From the NCBI GenBank assembly GCA_034687125.1, contig JAQGBZ010000021.1, positions 365,802-429,801 of the forward strand: DNA of 64,000 nucleotides, read 5' to 3'. Shown in pieces: positions 47,601 to 62,600 of the stretch (the first letter of the stretch is position 1; every line of letters begins with the position of its first letter). The DNA is from Neelides folsomi (lineage: Eukaryota; Arthropoda; Collembola; Neelipleona; Neelidae). The translations under genes and the position numbers were made by a program. The notes beneath the pieces were generated by a model. It made no database searches. It was not told the DNA's origin and was given only the letters and a program-made list of their open reading frames with translations.

Positions 47601-50600
47601 ACTTAAGGTCCTACAACCAACTTTTCAATTTTCTATGGATTCAGTCCTGAATTTCCCAGGAACTTATTTACCAAACTACTCACCGCCTTTGGATGTCACT
47701 TATAGAGAAAGGATTTTATCTCTCTGAGTGGATCTACTTTAATGATAAATTGACTTTTTTGTTTCAACTTTTCTATTTCTCTCCACAATTGATTTTATCG
47801 AGTTTTGTATAAAATGACTTTTTTTCGTCTCCTCATCAAGTTCTTAGAAAGGAAATGGAGAGTTTGGAGAATGGCATGTTTTTTCTCTCCTTTTTAAAAA
47901 AGTTTTTCGTCGAAGGGGGTCGAGTCAACAAGGTAGAAAATTCAGCTGGGGAATTTGGGAAAAAACTTTCCTCCTCCCCACCCACATCAAGGATGCGAAC
48001 AAATGTAGGAGTTTAAACTACATCGCTCTTCCTCGTTCTTTGAAATGAGCGCCGAAACTTTACTTTCTTTACTTCGCATTCTTTTTAACCATGCAGTTAA
48101 AATAACCTACAAGGATAATTACAACTCCTATCACTTTGATTCGCTTTTGATCTCTTATGCATTTAATATTTAGGAATTATAAGTTATGTTAGGTATGTGC
48201 AGACTGGAAATTACACAACCTGTATATCTCAGATTGTATCAATTTGAAAAACATAAGCGTCAAGTTAGACTTTTGAAATTGTGGGAAGTTTATAATAAAT
48301 TTAATATAAATTTAGAAAGTGTGGGTTTTTGGTTTATTAATTCTTCGTTTTCCCAAGCTTGATAGTTTTGGCTTGGTTTTGAGTAGTTATAGAGTGAAGT
48401 ATGGAAATGAGACTTATGTGATTATGATTAAGTAAAGGTCTACCATGGCATAGTTTATATTTTAAAGTTTCTTCATTTGCCCAGATGAGTGCTGGTTGAG
48501 GTCTTGAGGTGGTTGGAGTCGTTGGTTTGAGTTTTAAGTGAGGACGACGTAGGAATTAGGTCTATTATAAACTTTTTAATTACTCTTCAGTTCCCGTTAG
48601 AATTGAAAGTAGGAGGCGGAATTTATTATTTACCAGACTTTACCGGAGGAAGATGAGCTGAATATCATTCCCACGAGACTTGAGCCATTATAATTATACT
48701 CAATCTCCTCGTAGTGAGGACGTAATGAGGAACCAACTCATTTCATACCTCGCCAATTCATATATAGATTTCTTTTATTCTGTTTATCTTTTGAGCAATC
48801 GGTTGGAAGGGTCAATAAACATTTCTTTGATTCGCGCAATGACATCGTTAATGAAAATATGGGAGTGGCTCATCTCCCTTTCAACTCCTCTCTTTTAAAC
48901 AGTTCGAACAGCTCAACTGAAATCATCCGGTTTTTCTACCAAAGGACTTCATTTGCTACGGATCAATGTTTATTGTAATTATGTTATAAATGAAGTTTAT
49001 TCATGAATCATGATTTAAACAATATACCCTCATTTGCATATTATTGCAAAATCGATGAAATTTTAATTATTTGTAAGTGCAATATGTATAATGTTAGAGA
49101 TTTAAGTCCAAAATTGTACATAAATACATATGTAATATGTAAAAAGTGCAATCAATATCTGTAGTTTTGAAGAGTTATTAAATTAGTTTTTAATGGATTT
49201 TTAATATATTAATTTTGCATTTCTATTTCAGACCTTTTTTTATTTTAAATATCTCATATATAGTAGTAGGTAATCGAAATTATGCATAGGTTATCAAACG
49301 GTTTAAGTGTCCCTATAATGTAATAATTCGGTCCTTTATATCAATGTTTTTTTTTAATTTTACAAAGCTCAAAAATGCTGCAAGAATATATTAGTTATGT
49401 ATATGTAGTGCCTAAATAAGTATATCTGTACATAGTTATACATACTTATTGTATTCTATAAATGTATGGAATTAAGAGCTTTACGCTTACCAACGCACTT
49501 TCTCATCGTCAGTTGAAAGCACTGTGTGTTGGCCATTGGTTTGCTGAATGGAGAAAGGAGTGAAAAATCCTTTTAGCAGGATAAGGGTGACAGGGAGCTC
49601 GACGTTTGAATGATAATTCTTACCAGCCTCTGACAACGTGCATATTTAAACCTTACATAATAAATGGTCGGATTTTTCTCCATTGTCGTTCTTAGGACCC
49701 GTCACGCCCCTTTCTCTCTTTCTTTCCCTTGAATGTGGTGGGAAATGAAAGATTGAGGGTCTCATAAGAATAATTATCATTACGTCCGTTTAGTCCGGTA
49801 AATGAGATGAATCGACTCCGTTTGATCTCCGGAAAGAGGAACGGAATTCCGGACTACATTTCCAACCCAAAGTAAATCAGCTACATTCTTCTAAATGGAT
49901 ATAATTCCCAATCTCGCCCAATTATAGCTATAATGTATATCTTATAAGAATGGGAAACTTACTTTCTCAGTGGGGATTCGATAGGAGTGATAAATTATTT
50001 TAATCTTTATTGACTTCTATACAAAATGAGAACATCCTTCCATATGCATTTCGTATCTAATATTTAAATCCGCGGTTCGTTGAGGCTTAATTTGTATTAG
50101 AATCTATGTATGTTTCCCATATTATCTCTCTCCATTCCCAATGAATTCATCTCATGTGTGTTTGGACAGTAAATGAAATAAATTAATGGAGATCCTGAGG
50201 GAGAATGGGGAGCGGCCTTAATTCACAATTTAATAAGTTTGGGCCTAATTAGTATGAGACATTGTTGGTTACCTTCCTTTTGGAAAGTTGGGTAGCAGGA
50301 AAATTCTTTCTCATCGAATCAAAAAGTAATCATTACGCTCCGTTCGCTTGCATCCCGCCTCGAGGTAGAGGAATAATTTGGGCTGGTTGGGAATAGAAAC
50401 AGGAAGTTCCGGTGTGTGAGATAGGAACTCGACACTCAGACCGGAAAACTCATTTTCGACTATCTGTATAGTTATAACTTGTCGCTGGTGGCAGAGAAAT
50501 ATATGAACCATTCTGATAAGCCCATTACTATTTGACTCATACTTTTAACATGTTTTTGGTACAATGAACCCCATTTCTTTCCTGTTTGATTTTCTTCTCG

Positions 50601-53600
50601 TGGGAGTGAAGTGGAGATTTGCGGCTCCCTGGCAGACGACCCAAAGAATACAAATCGCGGATGATGGGAGAAAATATGAAGGATTTGAGTGAGTTGTTTC
50701 TCCGAATTCTCGAGATTCATTAGGTAGGAGAAGATTGAGGGGGATCCCGTCAATTTCACATTTCCTAACTTCCCTCGTTGTGTGTGTGTATGTTGGTGGG
50801 GTTGGAGGGAATTTCCTTCCCCCTTTCAATTATCATCTCATTTCACTCTTGAGTTGAGGCGGAATATTCGTTCATCTCTTTCTTTTCTATCTCATTTCTC
50901 CGTCCCGACCTTCTGTCAAAGGCCTTTCTTAAATAACGAGATTCTCCATGGGCAATTTTCTGGTTCACGCCCTTTTCCTCACTTTTTTTTAATATTACAT
51001 GAGTGAGGCGGAGGAGCACTTCCTTATTCATAGACTCCCATTATAGTAATTCTATTTAACTTTTACGACCGAATCCTCACTTTAGATTTGAATGATAAAC
51101 AGGGAAATTGAGGTGATAATATTGCATAAGCAAAGGACAAATGGCAACTTTTAGGCCTATTGAACAGAAGGGGAATTTGGCTGAGCGTAACTGAGAAAGT
51201 AATAAAGTTGGTTAGGTGGAGTAATAGTATAAAATTTATGCTTAAGGGCCTTCTCAGGCGGAAGATGTGTTTTGGGGTGAGCAAAGACGTTTAAAAGTTT
51301 GTGGGCCATTGTGAGGTCATTTCTCCCTCAAAGTTTTGAATGTATAATTCCTTCTCACGAGCGGAGGAATTATAGAAGCGGTGGCTCATAAATAATCCGG
51401 GACTCTTATTGAGCTACAGGAGGATAAAACTTGAGATTGGAGTGTGCGGATCCTAATTACCTCACATCTCTCACTCATTGTTATTTGAAGAGAGTTATTG
51501 TGTGGAGTTTGAAATGGCTCTTATCGCTCTTTTTCGAGTGGAACGGGAAGATTTACCCAACACTCAAAATAGTCTTCCTTCTTTCTCCGCGTCTTTGGAT
51601 GCCAATTCAGTTCCCGGTACATTTAATCCGAGCGAATTCAATTTATGGAACAAGCAGGATTTGATTATTCGCGAAAGGAGAAATCATTATGACAGCCAAC
51701 GCGAGCCGTCTAAGGCTTTTTATGTGATTCAAAAGGGAAAGAAGTTTACTTCGATATTGATCTCGTAAGATGATCATTTTTCTTGAAGAATTTAGGAATA
51801 TTAAATTCCGAGTTTACTTTTGCCAAAAGGGAGCCAGTGAGAAATTTGTCTCTTTCCCCACTTGCCCGCATTAGGAGTTGGGAGGGTCATAAAGGGGAAG
51901 CCTTAATGCCTCTATTTGCCCTCATTTATGAGGGCGGGAGTTTTCCTTCTCTTATGATTCTCCTTCTTATTCACAAGCCGCTGGTTTGTGTCATTAACAT
52001 TAAACCATTGTCTTGAACGAACATACGACCGAGGATGATTCATTTTATTCAATTTCCTTGTTTAACGCCTTCCTTTCCCACAGTGATAATAATTTTTCCT
52101 TCCTATTTCTCCTCATTTTAATCCCATTAGTATTTGGACTTTTTCTCATAAAAATTGGCTATACAAATGTGTGATTAAAAATTAATTTTAGATATTTTTT
52201 CTTCATATTTCTGCATAATATATCATTTCTAAATATGCTCATATAATTTATTTTATTATAATATAAATAAAGTTATTTATTATTCTATGTGATAAGTATA
52301 CTTAAATTACCTAAAAGTTAGTAATTGTAAAATAGTGTGGGATTTGTGCATATATGGTGAGATTGGAAATTTGATACGGGTTAATCGTGACCTTTTGACG
52401 AGAAATTGGAAAAGCTATAAGGAGAGTGTTTGAAAGTCCGAGGACTTCTTTGAAGATAAAGTGAGTTGAGATGTCTCGAGGGCCCTTGAACAACAGAGGA
52501 GTCCATAACTATGCAAATGGAACTGCCTGCACATTACCCCCCTTCTTCCACTTGAGTCTCGCGAAATGGGCGAAGTAAATCGATTTGTAATTTCTTCCTC
52601 TTCCATCGAAACGTCAGGGATTTTGGACCTTTCTTACCTGCTGTCTCTGTGTATAAGAGATGCTGTAAATAAATAGGAGGGATGTACATAAGTACAACAT
52701 AGCGTTCATAAGTATACTACTCTTGCATAACATCCTTCCTTGCGTGGTGGAATGTGGGAAGGTGAAAGTCTTATTTTCTCCCATTATGTTTGAAGGTGTG
52801 AAGGGAGGGGTTTAATTCACGGTGGGTATTCGGAGCACGCAGTGGCCCAAATTCACAACTTCATCACTCACATTCTCGAGATTCTGAGAGAGCTGAGTCT
52901 TCAAACACCCATTCCCACAATCCCACACTCGAGGAGGAAAAATCCTCCACACAAATCCCCCTTTAAAAACACATTTCGGAAATCCGGGGCGAATTCACTT
53001 TTCACCTCTTCATTTTTGATTCCTAATAAACGAGGTGATTTGTGAAATTCATTTAAGAATATTCATCAAACGCCAAAATGATGCACTTACAATGATTGAA
53101 CTTTTTTTAATGGATGGGAAATAAATGGAGCGATTTTGACTTGAACTGTCTTATGTCTAGCTTATTGTTTTTGAAAAGTTGAAATCCATTAACATTCGGA
53201 GATGATGGAAATAAAAGGAAAGTGGCCGTGAGACACTCGATGGTGGACATTTCGTTTCAAAAAAATCTGTTTTTTCCTCTCTTGGGACGTATCAAAGTAT
53301 TCGGAAACTCGAGGTCGATTTCCGATACCCTCTGGCCCACAATTTTCAAATGGAGGAATCCGGGATGGAATCCAGGAAAATACATTTGAATTGCATTAGA
53401 ATAGCTTTTCGCGCCAGGGGGTTGAAAGTCTCTTTGTCTTCTCGACGCCCTCACCTAAAAAATTCATCACTTTTGTCACTCTAGTTGACATTATACAGGG
53501 GAACCCTTTGGAACATTGGCATTGAGTAAAGATATATCTTTCCGATCTCGGCCACTAAGATTCCTATATTTAAAATTGTTGATAGACACACTAAATAATA

Positions 53601-56600
53601 TGGTTGTACTTATGCAAATACCATTATACGAATGTTAAGAATCATAAGCTAAAAAATCTGTTCCTTTTTTATTATTCTCATGAAGATTTTCTTCATACTA
53701 GGAAAAGCTCATTTTGGAACTCAAAAGAGCTGAAGTTGAATTATTAAAGAAAGAAGTTGAGAAATAAATCTATTGAGTGGTTCCATGAGTTGAAAATTAA
53801 ACGCAGGATTAAAATTGAAATTAAAAACAAACAAAAATACACACAAAGATTATTTCAAAAGGAATGATAAATGGAGAAAGTTCCATCCACTTAAAAAGGG
53901 TTTCTTGGGATTTTAAGGGCGGAATTTTTGTGGGTGGTTTAAAGGTTTTGAGATCATCTTCCGCTCTTCGTTCGTTCATGGGAATTGAGGTCAATATTTA
54001 CAGTTGGGGCTGAATGGGGAGCCGAATAATGTCGAAATGGGTCTGAATTCATATATTGTGAGTTCTCTCTCTACATTCTTAAGTGCAAATATCTCGGATT
54101 TATAATCCTGTCGCATCTGAAGAGGGTAAATATTCGGATATGTTACCTCGCCAGGGCTGTAAATTTCCCTCGACTTTCCCTCTCCATCCGCATTTTAATT
54201 AACTTTCACGCTGACCTCGAGGGGAAATTCTTTTCATTTCCTCTCAATCGAGTAATTGTGGCTAATTCCCTCCTCATTTCCCCTTCATTATGCTTGGCTC
54301 GTGGAAGATCGGCTACACGCGCCGTGGATTATTGGGATTCCATTGAGGAATTTTATAATTCAACTATTTTTAAAAACCTTAAACATTGCAAATATTACAT
54401 TTTGTTAATTAATTTATTATTAACACATATTGTACTCCATATACATACCATAATACTAATGGGTTGGACAACTGGACTACTATTGTATTGCCTTTAGGTC
54501 AAACTTTTCTATCTTTGCCCTCTCATTGGCTGTACTCACCCAGCCTGACCAATTATCGACCAACATTTTACTTATTGTTAGAACGCTGTGTGACGATCTT
54601 GTTTGTTGTTTCCGAAAGATTCTAAAGCAAACGATAAGCAGTGTATTCTATCTTAATATTTACTAAAGACAAAACGCTTTCACTCATTGTCAGTGCTTGT
54701 AAATATGTAATATAATAGTCAGTATGAGTACTTATGGTAAATGCTGGAGGTTTATTTTGTATTATATGAACATTGTTATATTCATAAATCTCTTTTTATT
54801 AGTTGAGAGAGCTCTAAGGGATCCGACGCCTATAACCTCTTTGTAATCTGTAATCTGTTCGCATTTTTCCTCAAGAGGAGGAAACTATTCAATTTAATTT
54901 GCGTTCCTTTAAAGTGAATTTCCTTTTCTTTCGTCGCCTTCGTTCTTCTACGTCTACTCATCACTTTTTCTTACTATTAAACTCAAAAGATTTATAATAA
55001 GTTGAGAGATGGTTTAGCAAATTGGCAAATCTTGCGATTTCATCTTTTTACTGACTCGAATGTTTTGGCAAATTATATTAAAACTTGCCATATATTAGCT
55101 TGGTCGGTTTATTGAATCGTTCCTCAACATTAATTTTTATATTAAATGGATAAATTATGAAGATAATAATTTAAAAATATCTGAATTTCAGTCAATTTAC
55201 ACAATTTTGAACCTTGGCATAACTTGAATTTCTCAAATATAATGAATAGAAAGGGTCATGTGCGAGTATTTCATATTTAGGAAAGCATTTGAACACTGGG
55301 CACGTCTCGTCTCATTTTCTCTTTATTTTGAAGAAATAAAGGTAGATAGTAAGAGGGGCCTGATGGTCATTCACAATCCTCGTCCTAATAAAAGAGATTC
55401 TCCAGAGGGGAGAGTAAATGGGACAAAGTAAGGAGATAATCATAAAAGAAGAGCAACAAGAGGGATGAAGTTAATTATTAAATATAATTCCTCCCTATCC
55501 TTTATTTAAATTAAAACGTCCCTGGGTTTATTATCTTTCCCTTACATTTTTTATTTGGGTTTAAAATGAGGTTTTCATAAAGGGGCGTTTGAGTTGATTG
55601 ATAATGAGGAAGGTGGTCTCGTTTGATGCGTAAATTAATCTCTTGGTTGATGGATGAAATGAGAGTGATGTCGATTTAAAAGGCGTGGGATCTAGAGGAT
55701 CGATATGTTTTTTAATTGAATTAAAGGCTCCCTGTTTGTCTCCCTCTCCCTTTGGTAGTAATGAGTGGAGATGAGGAACTGGGCTGCCTTGTGCGCCTCA
55801 ATCGATTGGATCCTCCATGGGAGCTTAATAGGCCAACTGAACCATATTTCCATCCCAATTCTTCTCCTGTCTCTCAACTGCCCTTTAAAATCCATCTCTT
55901 CGAATTGAACGAATTTCGCCCGGTAAATCTACTCAACTTTTCCTATTCATCTTGCTCCAATACTTCCCTCGTGCTATCTTTTATATTAACACGCACCCTT
56001 TTTTCATTTTCAAAATGTCAAAAATACACCATTTTATCTCTGCCTTATTTTTATTAAACGAATCAAAATAATGTTTGAAACTTTGGAAGTTCAATTATAA
56101 ATCTTATAAGACAAACGTCTAAAAGCCATTTTATAATATTCGAAATTGGGAATATTTTCTACTATTTTTAAGTAATTTTTATCTTTAGAAAGTCCTATGT
56201 ATTAATCCTTCATTTAATGGAAATGGTTCTAATTTTTGAGCTTAAAGGGGAAATAAGTCATGAATATATGAAGGATTTTTGAGAGGGCTCTGTGTTGACG
56301 GAGTGAATGGATATGAATGGATGGAGTGGATTAGATTACGCTGAGGGTGGATGAAGAAGTGGATGTTTTCCTTGGCCCGCCTTCCTCATCATTTCTAATT
56401 CAGAATGTCAAAGAGATTGAATGGGGATGATCTTAAAAAGAAATGAATAGGCCATGAGTGTTGAGCTTGAGAAAGGAAAGAATGCACAAACTATCACGCT
56501 CCATTCGCAAACCCACACAATCCCAATTCTTCACGATCTCCCAATTCTTTTCCATTTCTCTGTCGAGTGGGTTAGAGATAATAAACCCATTAATTTTTTA

Positions 56601-59600
56601 TTCCATGATACTTAAAGTCATGATGATTCGGACGTGTAGGTCTCCAACGAGGGTTCAATTGCTCTTAGTTCAACTTAGTTCCCAAATGGTGAAGGATGGA
56701 GAATTTTGACTTTCCCTTCCCATTTTCAACATTCGCCCTTAATTAAGAAAGGTGAGAGGAATGGAGAAGTGGAGTAATTGCTAATTAAGGTCGAACTACT
56801 TCCACAACTTTCTTCAAATGTATTTACTCAACATGCATTTTTAATGAATGTTCGATTCCTTAGCACATCGGGTGGGAAAAGTAATTAGTTCCAATTTGTG
56901 TTAGGTTTTGTAGAATTTTAATAAGGTCTTATTCAAGGATTTGTAAAGATTTATCAGATAATTTTGTACAAAATTTTTGTTGTAAACTTTTCACATTCAA
57001 TAAGAGTAGACCCATTAATTTTCAACTTTGAATCTTTGACTTGAGTGAAATTAGGGTGTATTTGTAATAAATGTAAATTTATTTGTCGAACCATTTAAAA
57101 GTTTGCGGATAAATTCGGCGGTTGAAAGGAAAGATAACTGTTTGTGTTGGAAGAGACGCACCTTTGGAGTCAATGGGCCTACAAGGGCAAGATTAGGGCA
57201 AGGAAGGCCTTTCAAAGGAAACTTCCGCCTCGATGAATTATTAAAAGTGGCCCGCGTATTCTCCAATCTTCTCCCCCGATTCAATGCCTCAACACCACCG
57301 CTCCGCCACTGAGAATAATTGAATGGAAGTTAATAGTCGAAATATTTCGAGATTCTCATTTTCCTGATAACCGAATTACGGTCCTCATCTTCCCCAACTC
57401 ATCTTTTCGAGAGGTTCGTGGAGATGAGGAGGTTAGATAAATTCCTCAGTCTGAGACTAGAAGAGGTGAAGTTGATGGTCGGTGTGTGCGCTGGTGAATG
57501 ATTTGGTTTAGTGAGAATGCGATTGAAGGAAATTGAATGTGAGCCTCTTCGTCCCTCAACTTGTTTTGAATTCTGAAATAATGGGCCCTAATATGCATAA
57601 TTAAAGAGGTGATTAGAATGCAGGGGCCGTTGAGTTTCACGGCCCTTCGAACCTCGTGAATTCCCGATTGATGGTAAGAGCGAGGAGTTTTCTGTAACGA
57701 TCAACCGGATTCTCATAATGGACTCCCAAAGTATTTTCCTCGAAGGAAAATTGAGTTTCCACTCTTTTTAAATTTCATTATACGGTGGAGAACTGTGTCT
57801 CTTTCTTCTCCCATTTGCATGGGAATTTCCTATTTGGAGGGGTGGGGAGAGGGATATCAAAAAGGCCGTCCAGCTCCCCCATTTTACTACATCCATCCCT
57901 CCACCGACGGGGACGGAACAACTTTCTCCAATTACCCGCCTTCTTGGAAGAGAAAAAGGACAAAAATCCATATCCTCAATAATCCATCCAAAGTTGCAAT
58001 TGAAAAGGGAACGTCTTTTTCCTCCGAATGGGAAATGGGCTAATCCCCCCCTCAATTTCAAATTATATTTCCCGAGATTCCTCTGTTCTCCTTTTCCTCT
58101 ATCTCGAATGGTCAGTCTAATGGGGATTGACAGGAGTGGAGATTCAATTTACAAAATATCCAATTCACTTTCCCTCTCCTTAACATCCATTTCTATAAAT
58201 GGGTAACTTAGCCTACATGACATCCACTCTTTACATCTTTACATCTCGTCCGTTCGGTGTAGTCAATACATTTCCCTTTCAACTTACCCTTTACAACATA
58301 CCAGTCACATTTATAACATTTAAACAAGGAAGGATCCCAAGCGGAAATATCGGAACTTATGCAAGATTTTGACTATAGGCATTTTTCAAACTTTCCACTT
58401 ATGAATTCATCTCACCCTCAGTCAGTGAGTTATTATGAATTTGATTCAATTCAATTTGCTTCAGAGTCAATTTACTCCCTTTAGTCATAAATTGACTTGA
58501 CATGTCCTTGAGAAAGGAACTGTAAAATAATGCATTTTATATAAATAACTACTGAATATAATATGCGCTACACATAACACACAGATATATCCTATCACAT
58601 TTTTATGCTTATTTTTACCATGTCTGATTAGTAAATGAGAATGAATGGGCAAATGTCGGGTTGGATAATGAAAGGATGATTGAAAAATAATATTTATATG
58701 GATGGGAACGAGGGACTCTGAAGGATTTCTATTGATCTTTTCTAGAATAATGGAAAGTTATGATTCCGAGGATACGTGGATTTTGATTCCGTGCATTTCG
58801 GGCATTTGGATCGAATTTCTAAGGGTCGGCGAGTGGGAGTTGGGGAAAGGGGAAAATCAAAAAATGGATCTCCTACAGATTCTCCCTCACACACTCACTC
58901 TCAGTTCTTCCTCGGAGATGAACTCTTCAATTTCTATCTGAGGAATTTCCTTAATCTCCATATACTCTCATCGGGAAATTATTTTGAACAGCTGAAATCA
59001 ATTACATTCAATTATCTTTCCTTTTCTTCAAACAGAATGAGTAATTGGAAAATCCAAAACGAGATTGAATCTTCCTATATTCAAAATTACCACATTTCAC
59101 TATACCACATTTACGTATTTCAAACCACCAAGTCTATGTATTATGTATGTCTGGGTTTAGCATATTCACTTGTGTCCTGAAATGGTTTATTGAGAATCTT
59201 AATGATAGAATTTCAAAGAGAAATCTCACCAAATGAAGTTATGAATTAATAGAGTTGAATATTTATAAAAGCTCTCTTCTTTTCCCTTAATATCTCAATG
59301 AATGAAAAAGCGGAAAATGAAAATAAAAGCACTTTGTGATTTCTAATTCAATTTTAATCCAAATATGAGCTTTCAAACAAGAAAGACTCAATTTTCTTAT
59401 GAAGGATTCATATCCGCGCAACTTGGAATTTTCCCTTCGTTTCCTAAAAGCTCTGATTAAAAGATGAATGACTCTCGTCTTCTTCTCTTTGACTTCACGG
59501 TCATAAATTTAACTTAAACATCTCGGAGATCTGGCGGAATCGCCCTTTAACTTGGTTCTGGTAATGGAGAGGAAAATTTAGAATTTTAGATCCATCGAGG

Positions 59601-62600
59601 ATTTTTATGTCACCCGGTGGTATTTCCACATTACCCTAATTGCCCACACACGGTTTAATTTGAAGGGGCCGCGATGATTGTCCCTTAATGCTCGTATCTG
59701 TATGCGTGGAAGTGGGGCTTGAAACGGGCATTTTAATTTGATAGGAACATAAAAGGTATTGAGAGAGCCTCATTAGCCAATCAGTTCATAAATGATTCGG
59801 GGGAGTGAAATTGAATTTTTATTTCACTTTGGGACGATTTGAATGGAAATTCCCCGCCCTCCTCCGCCCTATCTTTATGTGAGGAATCTCAATTTAATTC
59901 TTTTGCGAATTCTCTTACGAGTTAATCGGGAGTGGGAAGTTTGGGAGGAAGGGAAAAGGGAAATTTATGACTTTTCTCAACTAACTTCCAAATCAAAACG
60001 CATTACTCACGGTCTCACGTCTAGGAGAAATTGGACCAGAGAACTCCAATGAACCTTCATTACAAAAACTAGACGATACACATCATACCTATAAAAAGAT
60101 AAAGAAAATGGAAAGATTTTCTTCAAAGTCTCGAAAATTAACTACATAAAATAAGTAAAATAATATATCGTTAGATAGAAAACCTTGTGACATTTTATAC
60201 TTATCACTACCATAAAAGAGCAAGTTGTAGAAAAGGCTGTAAGTTTTGTAAGCAGTGAGTAGAAGTTCATTGAAGGAATCTGGCACGATTGGGAAGTATT
60301 TAACACTTTGTCATTTGTCACGTTTCCTTCTAGAGACTTAAGAAGGTTAGCTGGGAGAGTCTTTGAGTGAGAATGTATCGAGAATTAGTAATGTTCTTGG
60401 GCGATAGATAGGAAGGAGGTGGAGGACCGAAGTGACTGCTACAACATTTCCGCACTCTCTAGAATTAATAGGGCAATTAGTGGGCCATTGAAGAGAAACC
60501 TCCTTCACATTGTCACTCACAACATCGACCCAGATCGCCCTTCTGAGAACCCAACTTTTGTCGGAATAGTTTTTAAGGTGATTTTGAGACACAAAGTCAA
60601 GTTTTTTTGTCAAGTTCTTTCCACAAATACAATTTACGACTGATTGAAAGATGAAAAGGGGAAGATTAGCGAGAGAAACTCTGCCCAAACTTTTCAATTA
60701 CTCTTTCCTACGCTGGATTACGCTCCTTTCCAATACTTTCCAAAATAGGGATTAATTCTCAAAACAAGGCACACACTTCAATCATCCTACTCCATTTTTT
60801 TCCTTTTCTTTTGCAAATGAACCAGGTGGGGATTTGTATTTTATAAAATCTAAAAATTCTAGACACTTTCTCTATCTAATGGTTTATACAATGTTGACGA
60901 TGGTATATGGTTTTTAAAGTACAAACTTAAATCTTAATATTGCAAATTACCAGTCAAATTATAAATCAATTGATTAATAAATTCAAAATTAATTTCAGCA
61001 TAAATTATCAGTAAGAGATTTGGTAAGAGAGAGGGAATCTACTACAAATACTTGTTATATTTAGAGTATGTATTTTAATGCAAAAATAATTTAAAATTGA
61101 AATGTGCGGTATAAAATAGGATGTGCCATTAGAATATTGAATGTTTTGGAGATGAGTGAAGGATTTAAGGTAATAGATATGTAATTCGATGGACGTGGAG
61201 AGTTTCTTTTTGACGGGTGGGGAAAAGTCTTACTTGAGTTAACATAAGATTTACATTGGGCCTTTGAAGAGGCTTTTGAAGAATTCTTTTTATTGCTCCT
61301 CCTTTCAGCTCACATTGTGGGTTGAGTCTTGGAGGTTCTCGTGGACGTACTACATGGGTCCTTACAAAGGAGATACTTTCCCCATTGTGAATTCCACGAC
61401 GTTCCCCCGACTATAACCATTGATTAGAAGTGGGCTATCGACCGAATGTAATTTATTGTCTCCCCCCTCTTCACCTGGACTCCCCAAAGTCTGTAATGGA
61501 CGAGTCTTAACTCTTAATGTCATTCTTCAAAGGAAAGTCGGGCTTTTGAAGTGATGAGTCAAAACTTCGACAAGGCTTTCTCTTTTTATGATCAATATGA
61601 TCAATAAGAAAATTAGTTTTTAATTTCATTTTAAATAATGAAATTCATATAAAATTCATCGAATGAAGGGACACGGTTAAAATTTTAAAATTTTAAAATC
61701 ATTTTTCCACCAAGACCTAAGCATTGGATTGAAGAGAGGGAGAAAAGAATTACACTTTCCTTTCTCATTTCTCTGAGGAATTCTTTCCTCATTTTCTCTT
61801 ATTCTTTGGAGATGCGTGAATTCTCATTTAAGCTTTACTATTGGATATAATAAGGGATATATACAGATTGTATACAAACGCATTATTCTTCAGATGCTGT
61901 GTAGCAGTTTTTATGAAATTGTATGGCATACAGAAGAGGTATTGAGCTTTAGCTGAGCTATAAGTGAGCATTTCTTATGAGAACATTAAGGATACGAAAC
62001 GCGCTGTTTCATCATAAAAACGCAGGGCGGAATGAATGAATGAAGTTGAGGGAAAAGGAGATTTTGTTTGCGAAATCCTATTTTAAATATTCTTGGAGTT
62101 ATAGCTGAGGAGGAAGAGGATGAAAATTTCCTTGAGTTTATGAGGAAGATTCGGGGGGATGTTGCGTGCGAAGTAAACCCGCTCGTAATTCTCCCAATAC
62201 TGTGTGTTGAGGTTTGTAGTTAATGGTCCAGTTTGGGAAGTTGGTTGCGTGAGGGTCCTGCACTTCAGAGCCCAACCGGATCTCCATAAACTTTCAACCA
62301 AGGGGGCTTAATGATTGAAACCTTGTTATTAAACCGGGGCTGCCAGTTCCTCGACCTTCATTAACACCCTTTGGATTGGATTAAATAAAAAGAGGAAAGT
62401 TGGGTTTTCCTCCACGGAAATCCTATACTCAATTTTGAGAAGGGAAAGTCTTCCCGAAGTACTCTATTTTTCTTTAGGTGAGTGAAAGGAGGAATGAAGG
62501 GCTTTTAGTAATTTGGGGAATTACACTTCGCCGATTCAATTGACTTCTTTTTAAACTCAGTTTGTGAGTTGGGAAGTTCTCGTGTGAGAGCGTCCATTCA

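Noticed and set aside
60347-60697. 116-codon minus-strand frame, with a plus-strand frame over the same DNA
   Set aside because: Both strands are open and neither translation is recognised.
61295-61425. Plus-strand exon-like segment after CTCCTCCTTTCAG, reading LTLWVESWRFSW then a stop
   Set aside because: The acceptor looks good, but the short peptide matches nothing and could not be linked by phase to the exon at 41575 without other evidence.
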